NCBI RefSeq assembly: GCF_000145275.1
Contig: NC_014393.1
Span: 1,364,001-1,428,000, forward strand
Length of the DNA stretch: 64,000 nt
From: Clostridium cellulovorans 743B
Lineage (GTDB): Bacteria > Bacillota > Clostridia > Clostridiales > Clostridiaceae
Reading direction: 5' to 3'
The position numbers and the translations under genes are program-made. Below the pieces are notes generated by a model. That model saw nothing but the letters and a program-made list of their open reading frames with translations. It made no database searches and was not told where the DNA came from. This document shows, piece after piece, positions 1-9,163 of the stretch. How positions within the stretch are numbered: position 1 is the stretch's first letter; every line of letters starts with the position of its first letter.

Positions 1-425
1 ATATTAAGGTGCCAACAAGTTCTATGTATCCGACTATTATGGAAGGTGATAGACTTATGGTTACTAAAGTTTATAAACCTGAAAAACTAGAAAGAGAAGA
101 TTTAGTTGTATTTACTATACCAGAAAATAAGGATAGGCTCATTAAAAGACTTATTGGAAAACCTGGAGATGTAGTAGAGATAGCACAGGATGGAAAAGTT
201 TCTGTTAATGGAGAAAGTCTCGATGAAAGTTATGTAAAAAATCCAGGAGGGATAGCTGGACGTACATATACAGTGCCAGAGGATAGTTACTTTGTATTAG
301 GAGATAATAGGTCTAATTCTCTAGATAGTAGGTATTGGAATCAAAGTAGCTTTGTTAAAGGAGAAGATATTATAGGAAAAGCAAGATTTACTATATATCC
401 TTTTAATAGAATCGGTGGAGTTTAA
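1..425 (+). CDS. lepB: Signal peptidase I, 3' part of gene (5' end outside window)
   Basis: Membrane-bound serine protease that removes signal peptides from exported proteins. The frame is open to the left edge, so the N-terminal membrane anchor is missing here. Visible family boxes are VPTSSMYPT, with the catalytic Ser in the SM pair, KRLIGKPGD with the general-base Lys, and GDNRSNSLDSRYW. A GTG at 9-11 could be mistaken for a start, but it is the Val of the catalytic box, so the true start lies upstream. The gene ends at 425 and is followed by a strong hairpin. Which paralogue this is cannot be told from the fragment. Confidence 0.93.
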   Translation, partial: IKVPTSSMYPTIMEGDRLMVTKVYKPEKLEREDLVVFTIPENKDRLIKRLIGKPGDVVEIAQDGKVSVNGESLDESYVKNPGGIAGRTYTVPEDSYFVLGDNRSNSLDSRYWNQSSFVKGEDIIGKARFTIYPFNRIGGV

Positions 426-475
426 AAATCATAATCACTAAAATTAAATTTCTTAAAGCAATAGCAATATTTTAA

Positions 476-532
476 AAAGCATTTCTTTGAAACTAGTATC
501 TATTAATAAGATAAGTTTTGAAGAAATGCTTT
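476..532 (+). terminator. Intrinsic terminator after signal peptidase gene
   Basis: Long inverted repeat: AAAGCATTTCTT pairs with AAGAAATGCTTT and an inner AAACT pairs with AGTTT. It lies 50 bases after the stop codon. The 3' arm ends in a T-rich run, so it probably ends transcription of the upstream gene. Confidence 0.75.
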
Positions 533-672
533 GTATTCTTTAAAACTTATCTTACATGAGGTAATTTGAGTAAAACTCGCTGTATTTATATTAAATTTTT
601 TACTAACTATTCAAGGATAGTTTTAATTTTTTCTATATGGCGAGCTTATGTATAAATAAGCTTTACCATTGA

Positions 673-1722
673 TTAAGTTGAGGAGAATATTACTCCACGA
701 TTAGGTATAGAAATTATGTTTCCCAATGGGCCAATTGTGCAATCAGTGCCTTCAACAGGATTTCGATTGTTAAGCATGTTTATTGTAATCTTGAAGATAT
801 TATCAGCAACATAAGCAGTGTCTTGAACGACTGTTCCTGTCATATCTCCTTTTTCTATTAATTCTATAGCTTCTGGTACTCCATCAAAGCCAACTACTGA
901 TATATTGCTCATCTTGTTTCCAGCATTATAACCATACTTTTGCAAAGCTTTTATAGCACCAATGGCCATTACATCATCATTAGCAATTATTACTTCGATC
1001 CTGTTGCCAAATTGTAAAAAGAAATTGGAAACAGCATCATTGGCTAAGTCTTCTCGCCAATAGCAAACCTTGCTAGCTAGTTCCTGAGTATGTATATTAG
1101 AATTATTTATTGCATCAAGGCAAGAGCGAGTTCTTAAGTCTGAATAGACATTACTAGGATCCCCTAGAAGAAGGATATATTGCATAATATTATCTCTATT
1201 AGAATCTATCATTCCTCTACTTTTGTTCCAGGCATCCACAAGGATCTGACCTTGCATATTTCCACCTTGTTCTGGATTGGTAGTTACAAAATAAGCTTTA
1301 TTGTAAGTATTGACCTCAGCTATAGAAGCGTAGCCGATAAAAGCTACGGGGATATTATGAGATTTAATTTTATCCACAGCATATTTAGTATTGCGAGGGT
1401 CTACTAAATGTAACACTATAAGATCAACTTTATTTTCAGTTAAGACGGAATTAAGTTGTTCATTTTGTATATTTTGATTTGATTGTGCGTCAAAAAATAT
1501 AAAATCTACTACAGAACTGTTTACGCTTTCAATTTTTTTTAAATCTTCTTGAAACGATGAAAGAAGATATGCAGTAGTATAACCTAATAATACTCCAACT
1601 TTAAAAGGTTTTTCAGTATTTGTACAGGGGATAGTAGTTAAATTAACCTTAGGCTCTGGTATAGCTAATGTTAAGATTAGAAGGCTTAATAAAATTAGTG
1701 TTAATTTATGAAATATTTTCAT
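673..1722 (-). CDS. Orphan sugar-binding protein, MglB-like (paralogue 1)
   Basis: Periplasmic-binding-protein fold of the galactose/glucose-binding (MglB) type, 349 aa. It has an N-terminal export or anchor helix (residues 5-22). Family landmarks are VGVLLGYT near residue 43, DNIMQYILLLGDP, IEVIIANDDVMAIGAIKALQKYGYN and VVGFDG. No clear lipobox is seen. AAGGAG precedes the ATG. There is no ABC ATPase or permease gene beside it. It is closely related to the next gene and to 40564-41655. It may feed a transporter encoded elsewhere or act as a sensor co-receptor; both are inference. Confidence 0.85.
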   Translation of the reverse strand: MKIFHKLTLILLSLLILTLAIPEPKVNLTTIPCTNTEKPFKVGVLLGYTTAYLLSSFQEDLKKIESVNSSVVDFIFFDAQSNQNIQNEQLNSVLTENKVDLIVLHLVDPRNTKYAVDKIKSHNIPVAFIGYASIAEVNTYNKAYFVTTNPEQGGNMQGQILVDAWNKSRGMIDSNRDNIMQYILLLGDPSNVYSDLRTRSCLDAINNSNIHTQELASKVCYWREDLANDAVSNFFLQFGNRIEVIIANDDVMAIGAIKALQKYGYNAGNKMSNISVVGFDGVPEAIELIEKGDMTGTVVQDTAYVADNIFKITINMLNNRNPVEGTDCTIGPLGNIISIPNRGVIFSST

Positions 1723-1818
1723 TTTTTTCTCCTTGTATTGTAACTGATGCTGTAGATTGAAAATGATGAATTAATTTGTTAGTGGTGAAGAATTTAATAT
1801 CTTTATTATGATTTTTTA

Positions 1819-2877
1819 TTATGATTGCAAATAATGTAGATAAGTTATTATCCCATGATTAGGTATATATATTATTTTTCCAGTAGGGTCAATTAAACAG
1901 TCCGTTCCTTCAATAAGATTTCTGTTATTTAGTATATTCAAGGCAATTTTAAAAGTATTCATAGCAATATGGTCTGGATTTTGTATAACTGTTCCTGTCA
2001 TAAGCCTATTTCTTATTAAGGATGAAGCTTCTGGTATCCCATCAAAGCCCACTACAGGAATAACTTTTGTTGGATTTTTATTGTATCCAAACTTTTGCAA
2101 AGCCTTAATAGCACCAATAGCCATAACATCATCATTAGAAATTATTACTTCAATCTTGTTACTATAGGTCAATAATAAATTTTCAACAGTATCTTTAGCC
2201 ATATCTTCACTCCAATAGCAAACCTTTGACGCTATTTCTTGGGTTCCTATATGATGATCATTAAGTGTAGAAAGGCAAGACCTTATTCTTACATCAGTAT
2301 ATATATTGCCAGGAGTACCTAATAGGACAATATACTGCATTATATTATCTTTGTTAATATCTATTTTTGGTTTATCTTTGTTCCAGGCATCCACAAGAAT
2401 ATTACCTTGTAGAATGCCACCTTGTTCTGCATTTATAGTTAACCAATAGGCTTTATTATAAGAATTTATCGGTATTATATCAGCATCACCCATAAAACCT
2501 ACAGGAAGATTATGACCTTTGATTTTGTCTAAAACATGTTTAGTGTTATTAGATTCCACTAACTCTAATAAAATTAGGTCAATGTTATTTTCTTTGAGTA
2601 CTAAATCTAGTTGTTGATTTTGTATATCTTGATTTACTTGAGCATCGTAAAAAATAAAGTCAATTTTATCACTATTATCCTTTTCAACTTTTTCTAAGCT
2701 TTCTCCTAGTGCAGTTATAATATGTGTACCAGTATGCCCTAATAACACCGCTACTTTAAAAGGTGTTTCCAAGTTTCTACATGGAATACTGTTTGAATTA
2801 TAAGCCTGTGATGGTATTGTTAAGGCTGAGGATATTAGCAATATATAGATTAAAGTCATCTTATAAAATATTTTCAT
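1819..2877 (-). CDS. Orphan sugar-binding protein, MglB-like (paralogue 2)
   Basis: 352 aa, same fold and order of motifs as the downstream neighbour: VAVLLGHTG, GNILVDAWNK, DNIMQYIVLLGTP, IEVIISNDDVMAIGAIKALQKFGYN, VVGFDGIPEA. An N-terminal hydrophobic helix suggests export. AAGGGGAT lies just before the ATG. The 96-base gap to paralogue 1 suggests co-transcription and tandem duplication. It has no transporter partner genes nearby. Ligand specificity cannot be read from sequence; glucose, galactose or another hexose is likely for the family. Confidence 0.85.
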   Translation of the reverse strand: MKIFYKMTLIYILLISSALTIPSQAYNSNSIPCRNLETPFKVAVLLGHTGTHIITALGESLEKVEKDNSDKIDFIFYDAQVNQDIQNQQLDLVLKENNIDLILLELVESNNTKHVLDKIKGHNLPVGFMGDADIIPINSYNKAYWLTINAEQGGILQGNILVDAWNKDKPKIDINKDNIMQYIVLLGTPGNIYTDVRIRSCLSTLNDHHIGTQEIASKVCYWSEDMAKDTVENLLLTYSNKIEVIISNDDVMAIGAIKALQKFGYNKNPTKVIPVVGFDGIPEASSLIRNRLMTGTVIQNPDHIAMNTFKIALNILNNRNLIEGTDCLIDPTGKIIYIPNHGIITYLHYLQS

Positions 2878-2934
2878 TTTTATCCCCTTACAGTGTATAT
2901 ATTTCTGCTTACTAAAAAATAATCAATGGAGTAT

Positions 2935-3031
2935 TTATATATAAGTTTAATAAAGAATTTTCATGGGTGTATTGATTTTTTAATATATCCATAGAATTTT
3001 GATGAAATTTCAATAATGTAACTTATACATA
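2935..3031 (+). repeat. Dispersed intergenic repeat, copy A
   Basis: About 95 bases that align with 43331-43429 (copy B) and 44771-44866 (copy C). The best conserved core reads roughly AATATATC, ATAG, ATTTTGATGAA and ATAATGGAACTTATAT in order. All three copies have the same orientation and lie outside genes. Function is unknown. Confidence 0.6.
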
Positions 3032-3257
3032 ATAGCTTTATTATACCTAGTTGATAGTTGTGATATACTTTGTGATTTCTTATAACATAAAAGCTTAAGA
3101 AAAGATAGGTTATTGCATAATATAACCATATAATTAATTGTACTTTAAGTCCTTTACTCAAATTTTTGTGCGGAGGCTTTTGCATATATGATTCATATAA
3201 ATACTAAATGTAACAACGAAGTTTACTTAATTTCAGCAAGGTTCTATAGAGGTCAAT

Positions 3258-3269
3258 GAAAATGTTTTC
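3258..3269. promoter_or_regulatory. Possible catabolite-response (cre-like) site upstream of mannanase
   Basis: GAAAATGTTTTC is a perfect 12-base palindrome preceded by T, similar to clostridial CcpA sites except for a T where cre usually has the central C. It is 180 bases upstream of the mannanase start, far for direct promoter occlusion. Tentative. Confidence 0.3.
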
Positions 3270-3448
3270 TGAAAAGGTTTAAACACCAGAAAAGATGTTA
3301 AGAAATCTGAAAAAACGTTATACTCTTCCTTTTTAAAGTATTTTATAATCATGATAGATGAAAGTTATGGTTTAAAGTGGTATGTAAATGTGTTATAATT
3401 TTCATATTAATGTTACTAAAAGAAAATTATATAAAAAGGGGAAAAACA

Positions 3449-6400
3449 ATGGGAATTGGAAGATTTAAAAAGGGTTTAGCAGCACTTGTGGCTCTAGCTT
3501 TAACTTTATCTGCAGCTCCAGCTACGGTATTGGAGGTTAAAGCAGAAGGAACTACACAAACAGTTATTTACAGCAATGATTTTGAGGATGCATCAAAACT
3601 TCCAGAAAAGAAAACAGCTGCAGATCTTGTAGGTGGTATAAATGGAAGCACTGCATTAGGATTTGATTATACCTTTGATAAGAGCAAAGATTGGGATCAA
3701 AAGGATATTCAAATGAATTATCAGTATGCAGATCCTATAACAGCAGGAGCTAAATTATCTGTAGATGTTATATTACCAAAAGACGGTACATATAATGGAA
3801 CACTTAAGTTACAAGCTGCAACACAATTAGGTGCAAACTGGGCGTGGACAAAAGCCACAGAAGAACAATCCATAGACTTAAGTAAATTTGTTGTTGTTGG
3901 TGATTATAAGGTTCAAACTATTCAATTTACATTTGGGGATGAAATTGCATCAATACAAGGATTAAACTCAATTATCGTTCAAGTGGTTGGTAACTATTGT
4001 GATTATAATGGTAAAGTTCTTATAGACAACGTAAAGTTAATTGATGGAGTAGCTCCTTCAACTAATAAAAAAGTTTACTATACTAATGATTTTGAAAGTA
4101 GTACAAAACTTCCAGAGAACTCAAGTCTTGTAAGTGGTATAAACGGTAGCACTGTATTAGGTTTTGATTATACCTTTGATAAAGGGCAAAGCTGGGATCA
4201 AAGAGATATAGAATTTAAATATGAATATGCTGATCCTATAGTAGAAGGTGCTAAGCTTTCTGTTGATGTAATATTACCTAAGGATGCTACTTATGATGGA
4301 ACATTGGCTTTAAAAGCTGCAACACAAATGGGTCCATCACCTTGGACATGGACTGAAGCTGCTGATGTGCAAACATTAGCTTTGGACAAGTTTACTACTG
4401 TAGGTGATTATAAAGTTCAAACACTTACATTTACATTTGGTAGTAAGATAACAGAGAAACAAGGCTTGCATGGAATTTTCCTTCAAACAGTTGGAAAAAA
4501 TTGCAACTATGCTGGTAAGTTCTATATAGACAATATAAAGCTTATAGAAGGGGAGATTGCTGCACCTACAGAAAAATATGTGTTAAAAACTGTAGAGCCA
4601 ACTGCGCAAACAAAGGTTGAGCCAAGTAAATTAAACATTCCTAGCACAGTGAGCTTAATTGATTCAAAGTCCATAGCTAATACAGCTAACCTTTATGCTT
4701 ATTTAAAAGCTGTTGGAGAGTCAGATTATTTAATATTTGGACACCAAAATGATTTACATAGCAAAGCTGGTTCAAGTAAATTATCTAAGTCAGATACAAT
4801 GGATATGACCGGTTCTATTTCAGGCGTAGTGGGTATAGATTCACTTTCTTTAACTGGGGCAGAACTTCAAGTGCCAGATGGAGATCCAAGATCTGCAGCT
4901 ACTTATGTAGCAGACCTTAGTGAAAAAGCAGCAAAACAAGGTGCAATCATTACTTTATCTATGCATATGCCTAACTTTGATTTAGTTAAAGAAAAAGGAA
5001 AGAAAAAAGATGGTAAATGGGATTTTACCGGATATACACCTAATACAACTACTGGTAATGTAATGCAAAGAATTTTACCAGGTGGAGATTTAAACGAAGT
5101 ATTCACTAGTTACATGGATATAATTGCTGATTATGCGAATCAATTAGAAGCAAGAGGTATACCAGTGTTATTCAGACCTTTCCATGAAAACAGCGGTGGT
5201 TGGTTCTGGTGGGGATCTGCAACTTGTGACCAAGCTGGATTTAGAAATGTTTGGAGATATACAGTAGACTACATGCGTGATGTAAAAGATACTCATAACT
5301 TAATATATGTTTATTCTCCAAATGGTACTTTCGAAAATGAAGCGTCTTACTTAGATCGTTACCCTGGTGATGAGTATGTTGACGTAATGGCAATGGATTT
5401 ATATAATCAAAATCCAACCCTTACGGATAATTTCCCTACTATTTTAGCTGATAACATGAAAATGATAGATGGAATAGCTGCTAAACATAATAAGGTTACA
5501 GCAGTTTCAGAAGCTGGTATCCTTTGTACAGGTTTCAATGGTATGAAGGTAACAGGAAACAAGAGAGTTACATGGTTTGAGGATGTGTTAAATACTGTAG
5601 CTTCAACAAATGCAGCTTATTTATTAACTTGGGCTAACTTTGGCGAAACATCAGGTATATTTATGCCTTATATGGCTGATGAAACTCATGGTCATGAAAT
5701 GCTTAACAGCTTTATTAAATTCTATAATGACGAGAAATCAGTATTTGCTGATGGCGTAGGTGATTTTAGTAGTTTAAATGTAACTAATACTGATGCATAT
5801 ACAAATACTACAGGCTTTATGGTTGCTCCTACTTCAGGCTCTCGTATGTTAGAAGCTAGCAAACTGCAAGCTACAGTTAAAAATACAGATAAAGAAGTAA
5901 GTTTTGTTCTTAAGAATAGCGATGGAGTAGTTATCAAGACATTAAAAGCTGCAGCTAATGGAACTACTTATACTGCTCAAGTTACAGATGAAATATTAAA
6001 AGCTATAGCTCCAACCTTTGGTACTATTGATTTAACTGTAGGTGGACAAGTGTATGATACTGTAAAAGTAATGTTTAACATAAAAGAAGTGCCAGTAAAT
6101 CCAGCTATGGGTGATGACTTTGAGTACTACTATGGAAATGATGATTTACTAGGAACTCAATGGTCAACTAACTTTGGACCTGGATGTAGCATAACTCCAA
6201 TGACTACTAACAAAGTTGGAGAGCATAACAACGGAGAATATGGTGTTGCCTTCAAGTACAAAATTTCAACAGAAAAAGCATCTGAAGGTTGGGCTGGTAT
6301 GACAAAGAATATGGGAAAAGATTGGTCTCCATATGATGCACTACAAATTTGGATAAAACCAGATGGTTATGGTCAAAAGCTAGTAGTTCAAATAACTTCA

Positions 6401-7327
6401 AAAGGAGAAGATTTTGAAGTTCATCTACCAGAATTTGCTGCTACAAAAGAAGCTAAACTTCTTACAATACCTTTCAGCAAATTTGTTGGAAAGAATAAAG
6501 GAATTTTTGATCCAAAGAATATAGATAGAATCGGTGTTTGGTGTAATACAATCATTCCAGAAGGACAAGCGGGAATTACTGTTGATTCAACAATGTACAT
6601 TGATGACATCAAAGCAGTTAAAACAAATGTAGCTTCAGGAGCACAAGATTTACTAAGTAAATTAGAAGCAGTTAAAGATACAGAAATTATATTTACTCCT
6701 GACTCAGATATCATTCCAGTAAATGCTTTCAAGCTTGCAAAACAAAATAATAATAAAATTTTAGTTGTTAAGGATAAAGTTTCTTTCAAATTTGATGATA
6801 AAGCAGTATTAGATACTATAATTAATTCAAATTTAGTTGACCTTAAATTAATTTCTAAAGTATTAAAAAATGATACAGTTAAGAAGTTTATAGAAGGACA
6901 AGGAGCGAAACTTCTTGCAGGATATAGCTTTGAAAATAATTTAGCAGACGGTAAATTTGGTGGAAAAGTAAATATGAACATCAAGGTTGATCCAGCTTAT
7001 ACCGGAAAAAAATTATTCGTGTATTTTGTTGATAAGAATAGCAAATATAAGCTTGTTGATAGCCCTGTTGTAGCTGAAGGCGGAGATTGTACAGTTTATA
7101 TAGAACACTTTAGTGATTATGTTGTAACTGATAAAGAGCTAGATCTTTCAGTAGTAAATCCTGGAGTAAATCCTGGATCAAATCCTAGCAATGGTAATGG
7201 AATCACAACAACTCTTCCACAAACTGGTTCCCCAGTAGATAAAAATGTACTTTTAGGACTAGGTGCATTAATACTTTTAGCTGGTGCAGCAGTTGTTGGA
7301 TTAGCAAGAAGAAAAGAAAGAGAATAA
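3449..7327 (+). CDS. Cell-wall-anchored GH26 beta-mannanase with three binding modules
   Basis: Secreted endo-mannanase, 1292 aa from the ATG at 3449, which has AAGGGG upstream; a longer frame from 3377 lacks such a site. Order: signal peptide (1-34); two homologous beta-sandwich modules (about 37-200 and 208-364) starting YSNDFED and YTNDFES; GH26 catalytic domain (about 390-745); a third CBM11/CBM23-like module (about 884-1063); a C-terminal domain; LPQTG at 1256-1260, a membrane helix and RRKERE. E580 in RPFHENSGGW is the expected acid/base and E688 in VSEAG the nucleophile. Their 108-residue spacing equals that of Cellvibrio Man26A (E212/E320). The LPxTG tail means sortase attachment to the wall rather than cellulosome docking. 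Exact CBM families are uncertain. Confidence 0.92.
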   Translation: MGIGRFKKGLAALVALALTLSAAPATVLEVKAEGTTQTVIYSNDFEDASKLPEKKTAADLVGGINGSTALGFDYTFDKSKDWDQKDIQMNYQYADPITAGAKLSVDVILPKDGTYNGTLKLQAATQLGANWAWTKATEEQSIDLSKFVVVGDYKVQTIQFTFGDEIASIQGLNSIIVQVVGNYCDYNGKVLIDNVKLIDGVAPSTNKKVYYTNDFESSTKLPENSSLVSGINGSTVLGFDYTFDKGQSWDQRDIEFKYEYADPIVEGAKLSVDVILPKDATYDGTLALKAATQMGPSPWTWTEAADVQTLALDKFTTVGDYKVQTLTFTFGSKITEKQGLHGIFLQTVGKNCNYAGKFYIDNIKLIEGEIAAPTEKYVLKTVEPTAQTKVEPSKLNIPSTVSLIDSKSIANTANLYAYLKAVGESDYLIFGHQNDLHSKAGSSKLSKSDTMDMTGSISGVVGIDSLSLTGAELQVPDGDPRSAATYVADLSEKAAKQGAIITLSMHMPNFDLVKEKGKKKDGKWDFTGYTPNTTTGNVMQRILPGGDLNEVFTSYMDIIADYANQLEARGIPVLFRPFHENSGGWFWWGSATCDQAGFRNVWRYTVDYMRDVKDTHNLIYVYSPNGTFENEASYLDRYPGDEYVDVMAMDLYNQNPTLTDNFPTILADNMKMIDGIAAKHNKVTAVSEAGILCTGFNGMKVTGNKRVTWFEDVLNTVASTNAAYLLTWANFGETSGIFMPYMADETHGHEMLNSFIKFYNDEKSVFADGVGDFSSLNVTNTDAYTNTTGFMVAPTSGSRMLEASKLQATVKNTDKEVSFVLKNSDGVVIKTLKAAANGTTYTAQVTDEILKAIAPTFGTIDLTVGGQVYDTVKVMFNIKEVPVNPAMGDDFEYYYGNDDLLGTQWSTNFGPGCSITPMTTNKVGEHNNGEYGVAFKYKISTEKASEGWAGMTKNMGKDWSPYDALQIWIKPDGYGQKLVVQITSKGEDFEVHLPEFAATKEAKLLTIPFSKFVGKNKGIFDPKNIDRIGVWCNTIIPEGQAGITVDSTMYIDDIKAVKTNVASGAQDLLSKLEAVKDTEIIFTPDSDIIPVNAFKLAKQNNNKILVVKDKVSFKFDDKAVLDTIINSNLVDLKLISKVLKNDTVKKFIEGQGAKLLAGYSFENNLADGKFGGKVNMNIKVDPAYTGKKLFVYFVDKNSKYKLVDSPVVAEGGDCTVYIEHFSDYVVTDKELDLSVVNPGVNPGSNPSNGNGITTTLPQTGSPVDKNVLLGLGALILLAGAAVVGLARRKERE

Positions 7328-7362
7328 TTAGGAGAAGTTTTTAAAACTTAGATTGATTTAAT

Positions 7363-7424
7363 ATGCCCCCTTTATAGTGGACAGCTAAAATAAGGCTGTT
7401 TCTATAGAGGGGGTATTTTATTAA
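7363..7424 (+). terminator. Intrinsic terminator after mannanase
   Basis: CCCCCTTTATAG pairs with CTATAGAGGGGG around a roughly 25-base loop, followed by TATTTTATT. It closes the mannanase unit. Confidence 0.75.
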
Positions 7425-7438
7425 CAGTAATATTTTGA

Positions 7439-7993
7439 GGGTTACATTTCATTATATACCAATGCGGTGGTGGATTAGCGCTAGATTTAACAGGAGTAGG
7501 TGCTACTTTTGGAGTATCATTAAATTTAGCTGGTGTAGCCACTGCAATCCATGATGTAGCAGCTTTGGAAGTTTGCGGTACAAATGCAGCTGTTGATATG
7601 CAGAAACTGATTTACTTGGCTGAGATGTCAGGTGGGGGAGGAGTTAATACTAAACTAGGAGAAATAACTGGTTATAAATTTAAACAAGGTTCAGATATTG
7701 ATTTAAGAGGAAATTCAACATTTGATGAAGCGTTAGCGAAAGCGTTTGAAAAAACAGGCTTACAAAAATCGGATTTTAATGTTACTAAGTGGGGAAAAGA
7801 TAAGTATGGTAAGTCATTTCCAGTTGAATGGAAAGCAAAAAATGGAGCAGAAGTTAGTATAGATATGGGGCATGTTACTGATGGGCCAAATATACCATAT
7901 ATTGGATATAAAACAGGAGGAAAACGCAATAGTGGAGGTGGAACTAGAGGCCATATTTTTGTTGATAATGTTCCAGTAAATAGAGGAAGATAA
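7439..7993 (+). pseudogene. Truncated polymorphic toxin C-terminus (type 47-like domain)
   Basis: Open frame with no ATG and no ribosome binding site at its left end. The first credible start (TTG, 7565) lies inside the conserved region. The N-terminal part, LDLTGVGATFGVSLNLAG, looks like the pre-toxin hydrophobic stretch of Rhs/WapA-type toxins. The rest has WGKDKYGKSFPVEWKAKNGA, GHVTDGPNIPYIGY and GGGTRGHIFVDNVPVNRGR, which I recognise as like the polymorphic toxin type 47 domain. It is therefore an orphan toxin tip cut off from its delivery protein. It is followed 22 bases later by its likely immunity gene. It could be a displaced cassette that recombines into a full toxin; that is inference. 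Confidence 0.65.
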
Positions 7994-8015
7994 ATTAAAG
8001 AAAGGATTAAGGGGA

Positions 8016-8444
8016 ATGTGGACTATTTATGAACAAATCAGAGTCGCGATAAGGGAACTAAGTATTAAAGTTGAAGAATTATCAAAAGAAGAGACAAGTA
8101 ATATTGTTAACTCAATTATAAAGAAATATGCAGGTAATGAGGAAAGTAAGGTATTCTTATGGGAGAAGTTAACATGTCGCGAATCAATAAACGACAAAGA
8201 TGCATGGAAATGGATAGATGATTTTATTGATTCAGATGCTATTATGTTTTTTGATCTTGATGATGAAGAAAGATCTTTCTTTTTCTCTAATGGGCATGAT
8301 ATAGTTAATGTGCTGGGAGAAACCTATGCTTTTGAATTTTATATTACAAATAATAAATTTGAATATTTAATATGTTTTAATCATCATGATTATTTAATCT
8401 GTAGTGGAACAGCGCAGAATTGGATTCAAGGATATATAAAGTAA
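8016..8444 (+). CDS. Probable immunity protein for the adjacent toxin tip
   Basis: 142 aa, acidic, cytosolic, with no signal peptide or membrane helix. The start ATG follows AAAGGATTAAGGGGA. It sits directly after the toxin remnant, the usual position for a cognate immunity gene, and is intact while the toxin is truncated. I do not recognise a named domain with certainty. Visible features are a helical N-terminal half and a C-terminal part rich in aromatic residues (YAFEFYITNNKFEYLICF). Function is inferred from position. Confidence 0.6.
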   Translation: MWTIYEQIRVAIRELSIKVEELSKEETSNIVNSIIKKYAGNEESKVFLWEKLTCRESINDKDAWKWIDDFIDSDAIMFFDLDDEERSFFFSNGHDIVNVLGETYAFEFYITNNKFEYLICFNHHDYLICSGTAQNWIQGYIK

Positions 8445-8455
8445 ATTTTGTTAAA

Positions 8456-8497
8456 GGAAACCTAGTATTTTATTGATGTAGTACTGGGTTTCTTTTT
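8456..8497 (+). terminator. Intrinsic terminator after immunity gene
   Basis: GGAAACC and AGTA pair with TACT and GGTTTC, followed by TTTTTG. Confidence 0.7.
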
Positions 8498-8726
8498 GTC
8501 TTTATAATTATTTTTATGTACAAAAGTAACAAATGGGTACCTTATAAATGTAAGCAGTGGATAAAATAGATTAGTGTATTTTAATAGAATGAATATAGAG
8601 TAAAATCAAGAAGAATCTGTACAATGACAAGATACATTAAATACTTAGTATTTTTCATGCTTATAATATATAAATACTATGGAACGAGTGGAAAATTAAA
8701 ATCTATGTATAGAATTTAATTTTAAA

Positions 8727-8815
8727 GTATCCACTTAAAGTTAAGTATAAGAAATATACCTTTTATATAGAATCTAAAAATTAACAGTAAGTTAGTGATT
8801 AATAAATTAACTTTT
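8727..8815 (+). repeat. Decayed copy of the alcohol dehydrogenase promoter region
   Basis: Aligns with 11347-11453, the region upstream of the alcohol dehydrogenase, with small gaps. Shared words include ACTTAAAGTTAA, TTTTATATAGA and TTAACAG.AAGTTAGT. Here the -35 reads TCCACT and the -10 TATACC, so the promoter seems dead. No intact gene follows. Confidence 0.6.
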
Positions 8816-8940
8816 GATTGTTACAGGCTTTACTAATTGCTTTCTAATCAATGGCATAACACTTAATGTAACTGATTTCTTCTTTATTTCTTATAATTCT
8901 ACAATCATCTAAAGAAAAAGTATAGAATTTCAATTAGAAA

Positions 8941-9153
8941 AAACTATATATAACTATAAATTTTGCTGTTGTAACGTTTATATTAAACTGGCGGAAGAAT
9001 AGTATATTGCGTAACTATTATGATGTTGTTATTACTAATAAAGATGATGAAGTAGTTACTACAGTGGGAGGCAACACTAAATTATTAAAGAATTGGAAAG
9101 ATGCCACTAAGATGTTGAATAACAATGGTGGATATAGTTCGTTGCCAGATTAG
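8941..9153 (+). pseudogene. Remnant of a second toxin C-terminus
   Basis: Frame ending at the TAG at 9151 that reads YYDVVITNKDDEVVTTVGG, then NTKLLKNWKDATKMLN and NNGGYSSLPD. There is no start codon or ribosome binding site of its own, and the upstream part is low-complexity. Placed directly before an immunity-like remnant, it looks like the last part of a polymorphic toxin. The fragment is too short for a domain name. Confidence 0.45.
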
Positions 9154-9163
9154 GAGGTACAAT

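Larger units (their letters stand above)
2878..3448. other. Divergent intergenic region
   Basis: 571 bases between the binding-protein operon (leftward) and the mannanase (rightward). It holds copy A of a dispersed repeat (2935-3031) and a short palindrome resembling a catabolite-response site (3258-3269). A TATAAT-like hexamer near 3350 is a possible mannanase -10. A small leftward open frame at 2961-3185 overlaps the repeat and is not credible as a gene. Confidence 0.6.

Noticed and set aside
2961..3185. Leftward 74-codon frame
   Set aside because: It overlaps a dispersed intergenic repeat, and its composition looks like translated AT-rich DNA.
6421..6984. Leftward 187-codon frame inside the mannanase
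   Set aside because: Shadow of the well-supported mannanase gene; no start site or family features.
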